NCBI GenBank assembly: GCA_947259175.1
Contig: CAMYKW010000012.1
Span: 1 to 60,583 of the forward strand
Direction of reading: 5' to 3'
Length of the DNA stretch: 60,583 bases
From: an uncultured Gammaproteobacteria bacterium
GTDB lineage: Bacteria; Pseudomonadota; Gammaproteobacteria; Arenicellales; JAANXG01
Notes under the pieces: generated by a model
What the model saw: the letters and a program-made list of their open reading frames with translations, nothing else
The model's database searches: none
Told to the model about the DNA's origin: nothing
Shown here: positions 7,994-16,293 of the stretch, piece after piece
Layout of the letters: every line of letters begins with the position of its first letter
How positions within the stretch are numbered: the stretch's first letter is position 1
Made by a program: the position numbers and the translations under genes

Positions 7994-8140
7994 GGGAATC
8001 GGATGAGGTTTTGCGATGTTGGGCGGCGTGAACCCGCAATCTAAATCGGATTGAATTTTCGCATGGATTGATGCACGAGCTCTAGAATGCTGCAGCGAGT
8101 CGCGCGGGGAAAGCGTCGTTGCATCAGACGAATTCCTGTT

Positions 8141-8160
8141 GGAGCGGGTCTTAACCGCGA
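8141..8160 (+). repeat. REP-like hairpin, diverged copy
   Basis: GGAGCGGGTCTTAACCGCGA. It shares the GGAGCGG...CCGCGA frame with the copies at 176-239 and 22473-22492, but the stem has one mismatch. It lies upstream of cyclase 1, in the gap between that gene and the end of the large repeat-protein gene. Confidence 0.5.
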
Positions 8161-8216
8161 TAGAAACGATCGCCGAAGGCATTCATTGCCGACTACCGCA
8201 AAGCGGAACTGCATCG

Positions 8217-8252
8217 AAAAAACGGCCTCCCGGGGAACATCCGGAAGGCCGT
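8217..8252 (-). terminator. Rho-independent terminator of the SdrD-like gene
   Basis: Read on the minus strand, ACGGCCTTCCGG pairs with the later CCCGGGAGGCCGT arm to give about 12 bp (one T-G pair, loop of 6-7 nt), followed at once by a run of six T. It lies 37-72 nt beyond the stop of the 1529-aa protein gene, which is also on the minus strand, and separates that transcript from cyclase 1. Confidence 0.85.
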
Positions 8253-8288
8253 GACAATAATTTTATCCCTGAAGCACGTCCGCGGCGA

Positions 8289-11200
8289 TTACCAGCCCGA
8301 CCAGCCGCCGTAGCGGCTATATCTGCTGCTGAATTTACTGCCGCTCTTGTGATCGTTGCTGGCGCCATCACCGCTGCTGTCGTCGTCGCCGCTGCTGGCG
8401 TCGTCCGGCCCCGGGCCGCAGAAGGCGTTGGGATAGTAGTCGCTGCTGGCGCCGTCGCGGCTGCTGTCGTCGTCGTCGCTGCTGGCGTCATCGTAACGAT
8501 GATAGTAGCTGGTCCGGCTGGCGCCGTCGCCGCTGCTGTCGTCGCCGTCACTGCTATAGTCGTCATAGTCGTGTGGACACGCGCAGGGATTGCGTTCACC
8601 GCTGGCGCCGTCGCCGCTGCTGTCGTCGCCATCGCTGCTGTCGTCGTCGGACTTGCCGTCACCGCCGGACTTGCTGCCTTCGGAGCGGCTGTCGTGATCG
8701 TCCTTGCTGGAGCTGGACTTGCTGCCGGACTCGCTGCTGGACTTGCTGCCGCTGTCCTCTTCGGACTTGCTGGCGCCGTCGCCGCTGCTGTCGTCGCCGT
8801 CGCTGCTGTCGTCGTCATGCTTGACGACACACTCCACCGGACACAGCGGACCGCCGTGCAGGCTTTCTCCGGCGATGACCTCGAAATGACCGAACACCAG
8901 CCCCGGCCCGATGGGTTGCGAGCAACTGGTGTGGATCTTGGTGTCGAGTTTCCAGTAATAGGAACTCTTAATGTAGACCAGGATCTCGGTGCCCAGGGTG
9001 CCTTTCCAGGTGCCCCAGAAGGTGAAGCTGTCACCGGGCTGCACGATGCCGTCGAAAACCACATCGCCGTCCTTCTTCTGCTTTACCTTAATGCGGGCAT
9101 TCACCTTGTCGCCGAGGTATTTGAGCGTCAGCGTGGTGACCTTGCCCTCGCACTTAGCGCAGGGCCGATCGGGCACGAAGTAACCGAAGTCGAAGGTGTC
9201 GTCGTCGGTGACCACGGTGCGGCTGATCTCATCACCGCCGGTGGTGTTGGCGAAGTCCTCCAGCTGGCCGGTGGGGGCATAACCGAAGTTGATGCCGTTC
9301 ACGTCGGCATTGGTCAACGCGACCGGCAGCCCGTTCACCGCAGGGTCGGTGGTCGGCAGCAAGTCGGCCAGATTCCCGTCGACATCGGTCACCGCCAGCC
9401 GGTAGTCACCCGGGGGCAGACCGGCAAAACTGAAATCACCGTTGGCGTCGGTGGTGGTCTGTGCGATGACGAAACCGGTGTCGTCGAGCAACACCACGGT
9501 GACGCCGGGGATACCGAGTTCGCCGCCGTCCTGGGACCGGTTGCGGTTGTCATCGGCCCACACCCGGTCGGCAATCGAGTACAGCGGGTCGCTGCGGTAG
9601 CCGAAGTCGACGTTGAGATTGATCTCGCTCAATCCCAAGGGAACCGGCGCCGGGTCGACGCCTCCCGACATCGTCAAGCCCTCCAAGGCACCGCCGGGAC
9701 CGAAGTTGCTGGAAGCGATGTCCACGGTGTAATTGCCCGCGGGCAGTCCGGCGAACAGGTAGTAGCCACCCGCCGTTGAGGTCGTGGCGATCGGTACACC
9801 GCCGCTGAGCAGGTTGACGACGACGTTGCTGATACCGGACTCGCCGGGATCCTGTAACGCGTTTCCGTTGCTGTCGAACCACACGAAGTCGCCGATGGCC
9901 CCCTGACCCGCGGTGCCGTAGCCAAAGTCAAGACCGTCAAAGGTCTCGCCGGCGTTGGTGATGGTCACCGGCGGCGAGCTTGGGTTGGTGCTGCCGGGAG
10001 TAAGCGACAGTCCCGCCGGCAGGGTGCTTTCCACGACGTTGGTGTAATAGCTGCCCGGCAGCAGGTTGTTGAAGCTGTACAAGCCGTTGCCGTCGGTGCT
10101 GGTAGCGGCGAGCACGGCGTCGGTGGCGGCGTCACGCAGCACTACGCTGGCATTGGGCAGGCCCGGCTCCCCGGGATCCTGGACGCCGTCGTTGTTCAGA
10201 TCCAGCCACACCCGGTCGCCGACCCGGCCCAGCGGATCGCTGGACAGGTTGCGGTCGCACACCTCGACGGTGTAGTCGCCCGGCAGTACCGTAAACGCGT
10301 AACTGCCGTTGGTGTCGGTGGGCGTGCGGGTGATCAAATTGCCGGCGCCGTCGCGCAGGTTCACGCATACGCCCGGTATCCCCGGTTCGCCGGGATCCTG
10401 CACCCCGTCGCCATTGGTGTCGCTGAACACGGTGTCACCGATGACGATCAGGTTTGACGTGTAGCCGAAGTCGTAAGTGAGAATATTGACGTCGACCACG
10501 GTGTCGGTCTGCGAGGTGGCCGTGGTGGCACTGTAGTCGGTCAGCTGCCCCTGCAGGTTGTAGCCGAAGTTGTTGCCGGACACATCGATGTCTTCGATCT
10601 CCACCGGATGACCACAACAACCGGCCTGTGTGGTCGGCAGATGACCGTCCAGCACGCCCTCGAAGTCGGTCACCACCAGGCGGTACGCATCGTGGATCAA
10701 GCCGTCGAAACTGAATACGCCGTTGGCGTCCGAGGTGGTGGAGGCCAGATAGTCGCCGTCCTCGTTCAACAGGCTTACGGTGACGCCGGCAAAGCCGACT
10801 TCACCGCCGTCGCGCACGCCGTCGCGGTCGCTGTCCAGCCACACCGAATCGGTGAGCGTATGCGGGTCGGGATTGAAGTAGCCGAAGTCCTTGTCCAATA
10901 TGACTGTGCTGGTACCCGCGGGGATCACAATGGTAAACGGATCGGTGGGCTCGGGTATCGGCGCAAGGGTCGGCGAGAGGGACAATCCGGCGAGCACGCC
11001 GCGGACGTCGGTGACGTCCACCTGATAGGTGCCCGCCGCTACGCCGGTGAACAGATACTTGCCGTTGCCGCTGGTGGTTGTGGTGGACACCACCGTGTCG
11101 GCATCGGGCCCGCTGCCGCCGGGAAGACCGTCGGCGCCGAGGTCAATCAAATCGAGCGTCACGCCGATGATGCCCGGTTCGCCGGGATCCTGTACACCGT

Positions 11201-12878
11201 TGTCGTTGACGTCATTCCATACCCGGTCGCCGACCGACGCGGTGTCGACAGCGTCGGTATAACCGAAATCCAGATCGTCGAACACCTCGGTCGCGGTGAT
11301 GCTGCGGGTGGCGCTGGGGCTGGTGCCGGTGGACAGCGTCAGGCCGGCGGGGATGTCGTTACTGTCGATGACTCGCACGTAGTAGGTGCCCGGAGCCAGG
11401 TCGGTGAAGCGGTAGCGGCCGTTGACGTTGGTGGTCACGGTGGCCACGAACACGTCGTCATAGAGCGGGTCGGTGGGGTCGGGGTCCGGTACACCATTGG
11501 GGCCGACCAGCAGCAGGTTGACGGTAACGTTGCCCAGGCCGGGCTCGCCGGGGTCCTGAACGCCGTTGTCATTGACGTCGTGCCACAGCAGGTCGCCGAT
11601 CTTGCCGCCGGGGGTCGGCGGGGTGCTGTTGGCCGGGTCCACCTCAATCGTATATTGACCGGTGTCGGTTTCGAAGTCGTAGCTGCCGTTGGGATCGGTC
11701 GTGGTCTGCTCGATCAAGCCGCCCAGCGCGCCGCGCAGGTTGAGCACCACGCCGGGGATGCCGGGTTCGCCGGGATCCTGGACCCCGTCGCCGTTCAAGT
11801 CCTCCCACACAAAGTCTCCGACCAGAAATGGATCGCAATTGACAACGCACACGCGGATGAACAGGTCGCCGTCCACCAGCAGGCTGTACACGTTGTTGGC
11901 GTCGACGCCGAACCAGTGCCAGCGATAGGATCCAGCCTCTACCGGCGTGACGTTGAAATCATTATTTACCGAGTTACCAGAGGGTTGGGTCTCGAATACC
12001 AGCAAGTCACCGAGCGGATTGAACAGCTCGTAGCGGATGTCCGGGGAGATCGTCTTCGGGTCATCCGGCGCGCCGTCGTCCTCGGGAAAGGCGCCATCGG
12101 GGGAGCCGACCCAATCGGCGTCGTTGTCGGTGAAGTCCGCGCCAAGCGGAATTGCATTGGGCGCAACATAGAAAAAGTCCCAGTCGCCGGTGTAAAAGTT
12201 GCCCGGGGTGTTGAAGTCCGGATCGTATATCGGATTCACCGGTACGCCGACGACGCTTGCGTTCTGGAACACGCTGATCTGTGCCTGACTGGTCTCGCTG
12301 TCGCTTTTGACGCGCACCATGAAACCGTTGCCGAACTGATAGCCGGGCATCGCCCCGACATACTTCACGTTGACGCGGTAAAAATAAACCCCAGACGGCG
12401 ACTGGGCCGCCGGGTCGACCGCCCGTCCGGTAGTGGCGCCGTCGCCGATCCAGTTGGACCACGTCGAGTCGGCGAAGGCGGCGTCGGTTGTGGTCAGCGC
12501 GGCGATCTCGGCCGTGCTCTGATCCTTGAGGGGATCGGCGGCAATGGTGTATTCGAAATTCCCCGGCGTTGCACCCGGGCCGCCGCTCACATCGTAGTTT
12601 TTCGAGGCATCGAGAAGCTCGCTGTTGTCGCCGTCGAACACCTGTACGTGAAACTGGGTGGCGTCGGGGGGCAGCGCGAGATAGATCACCGGTTCGATGA
12701 GCGGAGTGCTGAAGAACGGCCCCGATATGATCAGCATCTTGCCGTCTTCGTTGTCCGCCGACGGCCAACCCGCCCAATCCAGGTGACCCGCCTGCGCAGG
12801 CGCGGACACGAGAAAGGAAATCGAAACCAGGAACGCGGCACATCCGCCGCGGATGAATTTTGCAAGCATCTCAGTCAT
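8289..12878 (-). CDS. Large secreted protein with eight SdrD-like B repeats
   Basis: A 1529-aa protein. The signal peptide is residues 1-30, ending APAQA. An N-terminal domain of about 340 residues precedes eight SdrD-B-like (prealbumin-fold) repeats, each beginning VGDxVW or similar followed by a Ca-loop-like DxNxDGxQDPGEPG. They start near 11830, 11600, 11240, 10860, 10445, 10225, 9900 and 9575. After about 9180 comes a Cys-containing beta domain (CAKCEGK, later TSCSQP; DUF7467-like). A Ser/Asp/Gly-rich tail contains repeats of SSDGDDSSGDGAS. No LPXTG or PEP-CTERM signal is visible, and the protein ends GGWSGW. A surface adhesin or matrix role is inferred from the domains and from the cyclic-di-GMP riboswitch-like leader. 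I start at the ATG at 12878, after the leader RNA; an ATG at 12869 is also possible. Confidence 0.85.
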   Translation of the reverse strand: MTEMLAKFIRGGCAAFLVSISFLVSAPAQAGHLDWAGWPSADNEDGKMLIISGPFFSTPLIEPVIYLALPPDATQFHVQVFDGDNSELLDASKNYDVSGGPGATPGNFEYTIAADPLKDQSTAEIAALTTTDAAFADSTWSNWIGDGATTGRAVDPAAQSPSGVYFYRVNVKYVGAMPGYQFGNGFMVRVKSDSETSQAQISVFQNASVVGVPVNPIYDPDFNTPGNFYTGDWDFFYVAPNAIPLGADFTDNDADWVGSPDGAFPEDDGAPDDPKTISPDIRYELFNPLGDLLVFETQPSGNSVNNDFNVTPVEAGSYRWHWFGVDANNVYSLLVDGDLFIRVCVVNCDPFLVGDFVWEDLNGDGVQDPGEPGIPGVVLNLRGALGGLIEQTTTDPNGSYDFETDTGQYTIEVDPANSTPPTPGGKIGDLLWHDVNDNGVQDPGEPGLGNVTVNLLLVGPNGVPDPDPTDPLYDDVFVATVTTNVNGRYRFTDLAPGTYYVRVIDSNDIPAGLTLSTGTSPSATRSITATEVFDDLDFGYTDAVDTASVGDRVWNDVNDNGVQDPGEPGIIGVTLDLIDLGADGLPGGSGPDADTVVSTTTTSGNGKYLFTGVAAGTYQVDVTDVRGVLAGLSLSPTLAPIPEPTDPFTIVIPAGTSTVILDKDFGYFNPDPHTLTDSVWLDSDRDGVRDGGEVGFAGVTVSLLNEDGDYLASTTSDANGVFSFDGLIHDAYRLVVTDFEGVLDGHLPTTQAGCCGHPVEIEDIDVSGNNFGYNLQGQLTDYSATTATSQTDTVVDVNILTYDFGYTSNLIVIGDTVFSDTNGDGVQDPGEPGIPGVCVNLRDGAGNLITRTPTDTNGSYAFTVLPGDYTVEVCDRNLSSDPLGRVGDRVWLDLNNDGVQDPGEPGLPNASVVLRDAATDAVLAATSTDGNGLYSFNNLLPGSYYTNVVESTLPAGLSLTPGSTNPSSPPVTITNAGETFDGLDFGYGTAGQGAIGDFVWFDSNGNALQDPGESGISNVVVNLLSGGVPIATTSTAGGYYLFAGLPAGNYTVDIASSNFGPGGALEGLTMSGGVDPAPVPLGLSEINLNVDFGYRSDPLYSIADRVWADDNRNRSQDGGELGIPGVTVVLLDDTGFVIAQTTTDANGDFSFAGLPPGDYRLAVTDVDGNLADLLPTTDPAVNGLPVALTNADVNGINFGYAPTGQLEDFANTTGGDEISRTVVTDDDTFDFGYFVPDRPCAKCEGKVTTLTLKYLGDKVNARIKVKQKKDGDVVFDGIVQPGDSFTFWGTWKGTLGTEILVYIKSSYYWKLDTKIHTSCSQPIGPGLVFGHFEVIAGESLHGGPLCPVECVVKHDDDSSDGDDSSGDGASKSEEDSGSKSSSESGSKSSSSKDDHDSRSEGSKSGGDGKSDDDSSDGDDSSGDGASGERNPCACPHDYDDYSSDGDDSSGDGASRTSYYHRYDDASSDDDDSSRDGASSDYYPNAFCGPGPDDASSGDDDSSGDGASNDHKSGSKFSSRYSRYGGWSGW
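8358..8815 (-). repeat. Imperfect repeats encoding SSDGDDSSGDGAS
   Basis: About five units of roughly 39 bp are scattered through the 3' end of the large secreted protein gene, near 8360, 8445, 8520, 8605 and 8775. They are separated by variable Ser/Lys/Tyr-rich segments. The biased codons (GAC, GGC, AGC) keep the opposite strand open, which produces long false ORFs there. Confidence 0.7.
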
Positions 12879-12920
12879 TACGCACACCCCATCTGTGAAC
12901 ACACTCCGTACCACCTTCTC

Positions 12921-13012
12921 GTCCCACTTGGCGGCCCGGCTGTCTGCGAAAATGCGTAAGACCCGCGGCTTTCCGTCCCTGTCTTGCGACAGGTTTGGCT
13001 TTGGCAAGTGAC
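12921..13012 (-). promoter_or_regulatory. Class I cyclic-di-GMP (GEMM-I) riboswitch, predicted
   Basis: The minus strand between about 13012 and 12921 matches the GEMM-I aptamer. The outer stem is CACTTG (13010-13005) with CAAGTG (12930-12925). Inside it are the conserved AAACC, then a TGTC-GCAA-GACA hairpin with a GNRA tetraloop. GGGACGGAAAGCC follows (consensus GGGACGCAAAGCC), then a second stem with GTCT paired to AGAC. The base aligned to Vc2 G20 is G, which favours cyclic-di-GMP over cGAMP. The one change in the conserved block is matched by a G-to-C change in its pairing partner (21-46 pair). The aptamer ends 43 nt before the ATG at 12878; no clear terminator lies between, so translational control is more likely. 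Confidence 0.82.
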
Positions 13013-13112
13013 CTCAACTACTGTTCCATTACCGCCCGGCCATTTACGACATGGTTAACGGCTGGTCGGTCGCAGCAGCCCAGTCGTCAGCTGCGGCTCG
13101 ACAATTGTACTA

Positions 13113-13148
13113 TTTGTGATCTCAGAAGGAAAACGCATCGGTCACAAA
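13113..13148. repeat. Imperfect inverted repeat in a divergent promoter region
   Basis: TTTGTGATC at 13113-13121 and GGTCACAAA at 13140-13148 are complementary at 8 of 9 positions, with an 18-nt spacer. It lies in the AT-rich gap between the riboswitch-led gene and cyclase 2, so it could be an operator. The spacing is too wide for a CRP site. Confidence 0.3.
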
Positions 13149-13295
13149 AATGCTAGAAAATTCGGTGAAAGAGTTAATAAAAACGCAATATTGAGTGATT
13201 ATGTCACCAACCATCCCGTGTTTCGATCCATGGATCCGGCGCAGCCGCGCGCCCAGCGGCGCCGAGAGCGCAACTCGAACAATTAGACGCACGCA

Positions 13296-15149
13296 GTGAG
13301 CGGCTTCGCCTTATGTTTTCACCGCGACGCGCGTCCCGCCACGGCCGCCACGGTCGCCGAGATGCTTGCGGCGATGGATTATCTCGGCCGTGACGGCCGG
13401 CGTATCGAGACGCGGGGATCCGCGGTGCTGGGTCATCTGCACTTCTGGACCACCCCGGAGGAGGTCGGTGAACGGCAACCGCTGGTGCATGCGCAGGCCG
13501 CCCTGACCTTGGTGTGGGATGGGCGCCTGGACAACCGGCGCGAAGTGTATCGACAGCTCGGCGGCGATCTGCCGCCGCTGGCGCAGTTGTCCGACGCGCA
13601 GCTGGTGCTGCAAGCCTGGGCGCAATACGGCCCCCGCTGCGTACCGCGGTTGCTGGGGCCGTTTGCGCTGGCGGTATACGACCATGCGCAGCGCGAGTTG
13701 GTGCTGGCCTGCGATCCCATGGGCGGACGCAATATTTATTACGCGCTCTCGGGCCGCGTGTTGATTGCGGCCTCGGAACCGGGCGGGGTGTTGGCGCATC
13801 CGGAGCTCGAGGTGGCGCCCGACCCGGGGCCGCTGGCGATGTATTTTGCCTACAGCGAGCGCAGCGGCGCGGACACATTTTTTGCCGGGGTCAGGGTGCT
13901 GCTCCCGGCGCAAGTGCTGCGCGTGATCCCGGACCGGGTGCGCTACGAATCATTCTGGCCGTTCGATCCCGCCGCGCGGCTGCGCTACCGCAACGAAGAT
14001 GAATACGCCGAGCAGTTCCACGAGTTGCTGAGCGACAGCGTCGCATGCCGTTTGCGCACCCAGCATGAGCCCGCGGTGGCGATGAGCGGCGGCCTCGATT
14101 CCGCGCCGATTGCCGCACTCGCCGCACGCCATCTGAGCGCACGGGGGCGCCGGCTGATCGCCGCATCGTGGGTGTTCGATCGGTTTTCCGCGTGCGACGA
14201 GCGCGAGTATCTCGAGCCGATGTATCGCGCCCACGGGCTCACGCCGCTGCAGGTGAATTGTGACGCGGCATGGCCGTTGAGCGACTTCAAGTCGTGGCCG
14301 ATTCACCCGTTTGCGCCGTTTCAGAATCCGTACCGGCGCTTCCACCAGGAACTCTACCAAGCGCTCCAGCAACGCGGCGTGGGCGTCGCCTTGACCGGGC
14401 TGATGGGAGATCATCTGTATCGCGGCAGCGAGCGATGGCTTGCGGATCTGCTGCGCGAGGGCCGCCTGGGGAACGCCTTCGCCGAGGGCCTGTGGTTCGC
14501 CGGCCAATACGGTTGGCGCGCGCTGTTGCGGCGGGGATTGGTGCGCGGTCTGGTTCCGCACCGCGTGTATCGTCGGCTGCGGCCGCGGGCGGTCCCCCCC
14601 TGGTTGACGCCGTTCGCCCGGCGCCATCTCAACCGCGGCGATGCCTGGCCCGGGGATTCGCCGCGCGCGCGGCGCCCGGAGCAATACTTCGGTGTATTGG
14701 CGCTGGTTGCCGGCGTGGGATTCCAGGAGCGGTTTTTTTGTAACCCCTACGGCATCGAGTTGCGTTACCCGTTCCGCGACCGGCGGTTGGTGGAATTCAT
14801 GCTCAAGATTCCCACCGATCAATTGGTTTCCCGAGGCATCACCCGCCCCATCATCCGCCGCGGCTTGCGCGAGGTGGTGCCTGAGGCGATCCTGTCACGG
14901 CGGCACAAGACGTCCTTCGGACCGGTGTATGCCTATGGCATGTGTGAACAAGAGTTAACCCGGGTGAATCAGTGGCTGGATCCCGGTAATAATGCCTGGT
15001 CGCGTTACGTGGATCCCGGCTGGCTGGCCGCGCATCGCGAATGCCGGGGGGAAAACGCTTATATCGCGTGGCTGTGCGTTTCACTGGAAATGTGGAGCAG
15101 GTATACTCCCGCCGGCTTCGCGTTTCGCGACACCGCCGGTCCATGTTGA
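13296..15149 (+). CDS. Lasso peptide cyclase C2 (asparagine synthetase-like)
   Basis: A 617-aa second lasso cyclase. It starts at GTG with MSGFALCF, so Ser replaces the glutaminase Cys after Met1. The N-terminal glutaminase-like domain runs to about residue 210. The synthetase domain shows SGGLDSAP at 264-271 and a C-terminal LRYPFRDRRLVEFML motif. It is clearly diverged from cyclase 1, so duplication, if any, is old. The precursor gene follows after 31 nt. No good SD precedes the GTG; a later start would cut into the conserved N-terminus. Confidence 0.9.
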   Translation: MSGFALCFHRDARPATAATVAEMLAAMDYLGRDGRRIETRGSAVLGHLHFWTTPEEVGERQPLVHAQAALTLVWDGRLDNRREVYRQLGGDLPPLAQLSDAQLVLQAWAQYGPRCVPRLLGPFALAVYDHAQRELVLACDPMGGRNIYYALSGRVLIAASEPGGVLAHPELEVAPDPGPLAMYFAYSERSGADTFFAGVRVLLPAQVLRVIPDRVRYESFWPFDPAARLRYRNEDEYAEQFHELLSDSVACRLRTQHEPAVAMSGGLDSAPIAALAARHLSARGRRLIAASWVFDRFSACDEREYLEPMYRAHGLTPLQVNCDAAWPLSDFKSWPIHPFAPFQNPYRRFHQELYQALQQRGVGVALTGLMGDHLYRGSERWLADLLREGRLGNAFAEGLWFAGQYGWRALLRRGLVRGLVPHRVYRRLRPRAVPPWLTPFARRHLNRGDAWPGDSPRARRPEQYFGVLALVAGVGFQERFFCNPYGIELRYPFRDRRLVEFMLKIPTDQLVSRGITRPIIRRGLREVVPEAILSRRHKTSFGPVYAYGMCEQELTRVNQWLDPGNNAWSRYVDPGWLAAHRECRGENAYIAWLCVSLEMWSRYTPAGFAFRDTAGPC

Positions 15150-15165
15150 GCTGATAAATAATTAC

Positions 15166-15171
15166 TATAAT
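15166..15171 (+). promoter_or_regulatory. Consensus -10 box (TATAAT) next to precursor A2
   Basis: A perfect TATAAT in a short AT-rich island, 9 nt before the precursor ATG. If used, transcription would begin only 2-3 nt before the ATG, giving a nearly leaderless mRNA; no SD is visible. The -35 region is poor. The same arrangement of a TATAAT between cyclase and precursor is seen in set 1. Confidence 0.45.
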
Positions 15172-15180
15172 TAGCATTAG

Positions 15181-15363
15181 ATGATAAAGTCAGTCGAGCA
15201 CACTCGCAGCCACCGGCATCCGCGACGCGCCAGCGACCGGGCGCCGGCCAAAAAACCCTACCAGCCGCCGCGCCTGACGGCGCATGGCGACGTCCGCGAC
15301 CTCATCTTGGGGCCTTCGCTCGGTACCGAGGAAAGCGCCGGGGACGTAGTCTTTAAGGTCTAG
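15181..15363 (+). CDS. Lasso peptide precursor A2 (60 aa)
   Basis: The leader is basic and His-rich and carries the motif YQPPRLTAHGDVRDLIL (Tyr27, Pro30, Leu32, Gly36). It aligns closely with precursor A1 (shared AHG, V, D, I and the residue before the core). The predicted core is GPSLGTEESAGDVVFKV, 17 residues: Gly1 with Glu8 would make an 8-residue ring, and Glu7 is the alternative acceptor. Position -2 is Ile rather than Thr. It lies between cyclase 2 and kinase 2. Core limits and ring size are inferred from family rules. Confidence 0.87.
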   Translation: MIKSVEHTRSHRHPRRASDRAPAKKPYQPPRLTAHGDVRDLILGPSLGTEESAGDVVFKV

Positions 15364-15387
15364 CGATCCCCCGCGACCTGCCGGCTC

Positions 15388-16293
15388 ATGCCCAATGTAT
15401 TCGTCCGCTTAGCGCCGTTCCGGCAGGAAACGGAATCGGCGGTGCGCGCCTACCACATCGCCGGATGCCGCTTTTGGATCGACGCCGATGTGCCGGTGCT
15501 CGAGGCGTTTCGCGAACGCCGCCTGCCGACACCGCGGTTCGCCGCCCGGGTGCTGCCCCGGGCGCCGGTCGACGCCGCCCGGGGCGCTGGCGAACGGCGG
15601 GTTTCGGGTTGGGTCGGCGGCCGGCGCGAAGCGGTGCGCTGCCGACAGCTCGCGGACGGTTATGTCATCCAGGTCAAGTCGGTGCGGTTTTTTGTGCGCG
15701 ACGACGGCAAGTGGATCGAGCGCCTGGATCCCGGCCCGAGCGATGCGGACACGACGCACCTATTCCTCGGCCCGGTGCTGGTGCTGGCGTTGGCGTTGCA
15801 GGGGCGCTGGTGCCTGCACGGCGGCGCGGTGATCCGCGAAGGATCGGCGCTGGTGTTCGTCGGTGAATCCGGCTTGGGCAAATCGACCATTGCCGCGGAG
15901 TTGGCCGGAACCCGCGCGGCGATGCGGCGCCTCGCCGACGATGTCGTTCCGGTGGCCATGAACGGCCGCTTGCACAGCCTGCCGCCGTTTCCGCAGCCCA
16001 AGCTCAGCGATGCGCAGCAATACGCGGAGAGCGCCCCGGTCGGCGTGGCGCACATCTACGTGTTGCGGCCCGGAACCGACGAAACCCCGGTGGCCCACGG
16101 TCTATCCGCCGCTGAGGCGGCGTTGGCGGTCGCTCGGCACACCGTATCGGCGCAGCTATTCCCACAAGCCCTGTTAGCGGGACATCTTGCATTCTGCGCG
16201 CGGGTCGCGGAAACCACCCGTGTCACGGCGTTGGAGTACCCGCATACCCGGGAGTCCCTGGACACGCTGACCGAGATGATCGCGCACAGTTGA
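15388..16293 (+). CDS. HprK-like kinase of lasso gene set 2
   Basis: A 301-aa relative of the set 1 kinase. LHG (His144), P-loop GESGLGKS at 159-166 and ADDV at 183-186 correspond to the HprK catalytic core. The N-terminal about 130 residues are poorly conserved between the two. It starts 24 nt after the precursor stop, with no clear SD, and its stop overlaps the next ATG by one base. The substrate is probably the neighbouring precursor, whose core has Ser3, Thr6 and Ser9. The C-terminal residue is Val, unlike the Ser used in paeninodin. Confidence 0.82.
   Translation: MPNVFVRLAPFRQETESAVRAYHIAGCRFWIDADVPVLEAFRERRLPTPRFAARVLPRAPVDAARGAGERRVSGWVGGRREAVRCRQLADGYVIQVKSVRFFVRDDGKWIERLDPGPSDADTTHLFLGPVLVLALALQGRWCLHGGAVIREGSALVFVGESGLGKSTIAAELAGTRAAMRRLADDVVPVAMNGRLHSLPPFPQPKLSDAQQYAESAPVGVAHIYVLRPGTDETPVAHGLSAAEAALAVARHTVSAQLFPQALLAGHLAFCARVAETTRVTALEYPHTRESLDTLTEMIAHS

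Noticed and set aside
8358-8815. CRISPR-like repeats
   Set aside because: The repeats are coding, degenerate and irregularly spaced, without unique spacers of constant size.
8139-9779. 546-aa plus-strand ORF, Ala/Val-rich
   Set aside because: It is antisense to the Ser/Asp-rich repeats; the apparent hydrophobic protein is an artefact of reading GAC/AGC/GGC codons backwards.
10608-12959. 783-aa plus-strand ORF opposite the SdrD-like gene
   Set aside because: It is a shadow frame. The minus strand has a signal peptide, eight clear domain repeats, a terminator and a riboswitch. The opposite frame stays open because of biased GC-rich codons and shows no recognisable domain.
12879-13007. N-terminal extension of the SdrD-like protein
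   Set aside because: The upstream in-frame codons coincide with the riboswitch aptamer, and the signal peptide starts at the ATG at 12878.
13113-13148. CRP binding site (TGTGA...TCACA)
   Set aside because: The half sites are 22 nt apart, not the 6 nt needed for CRP.
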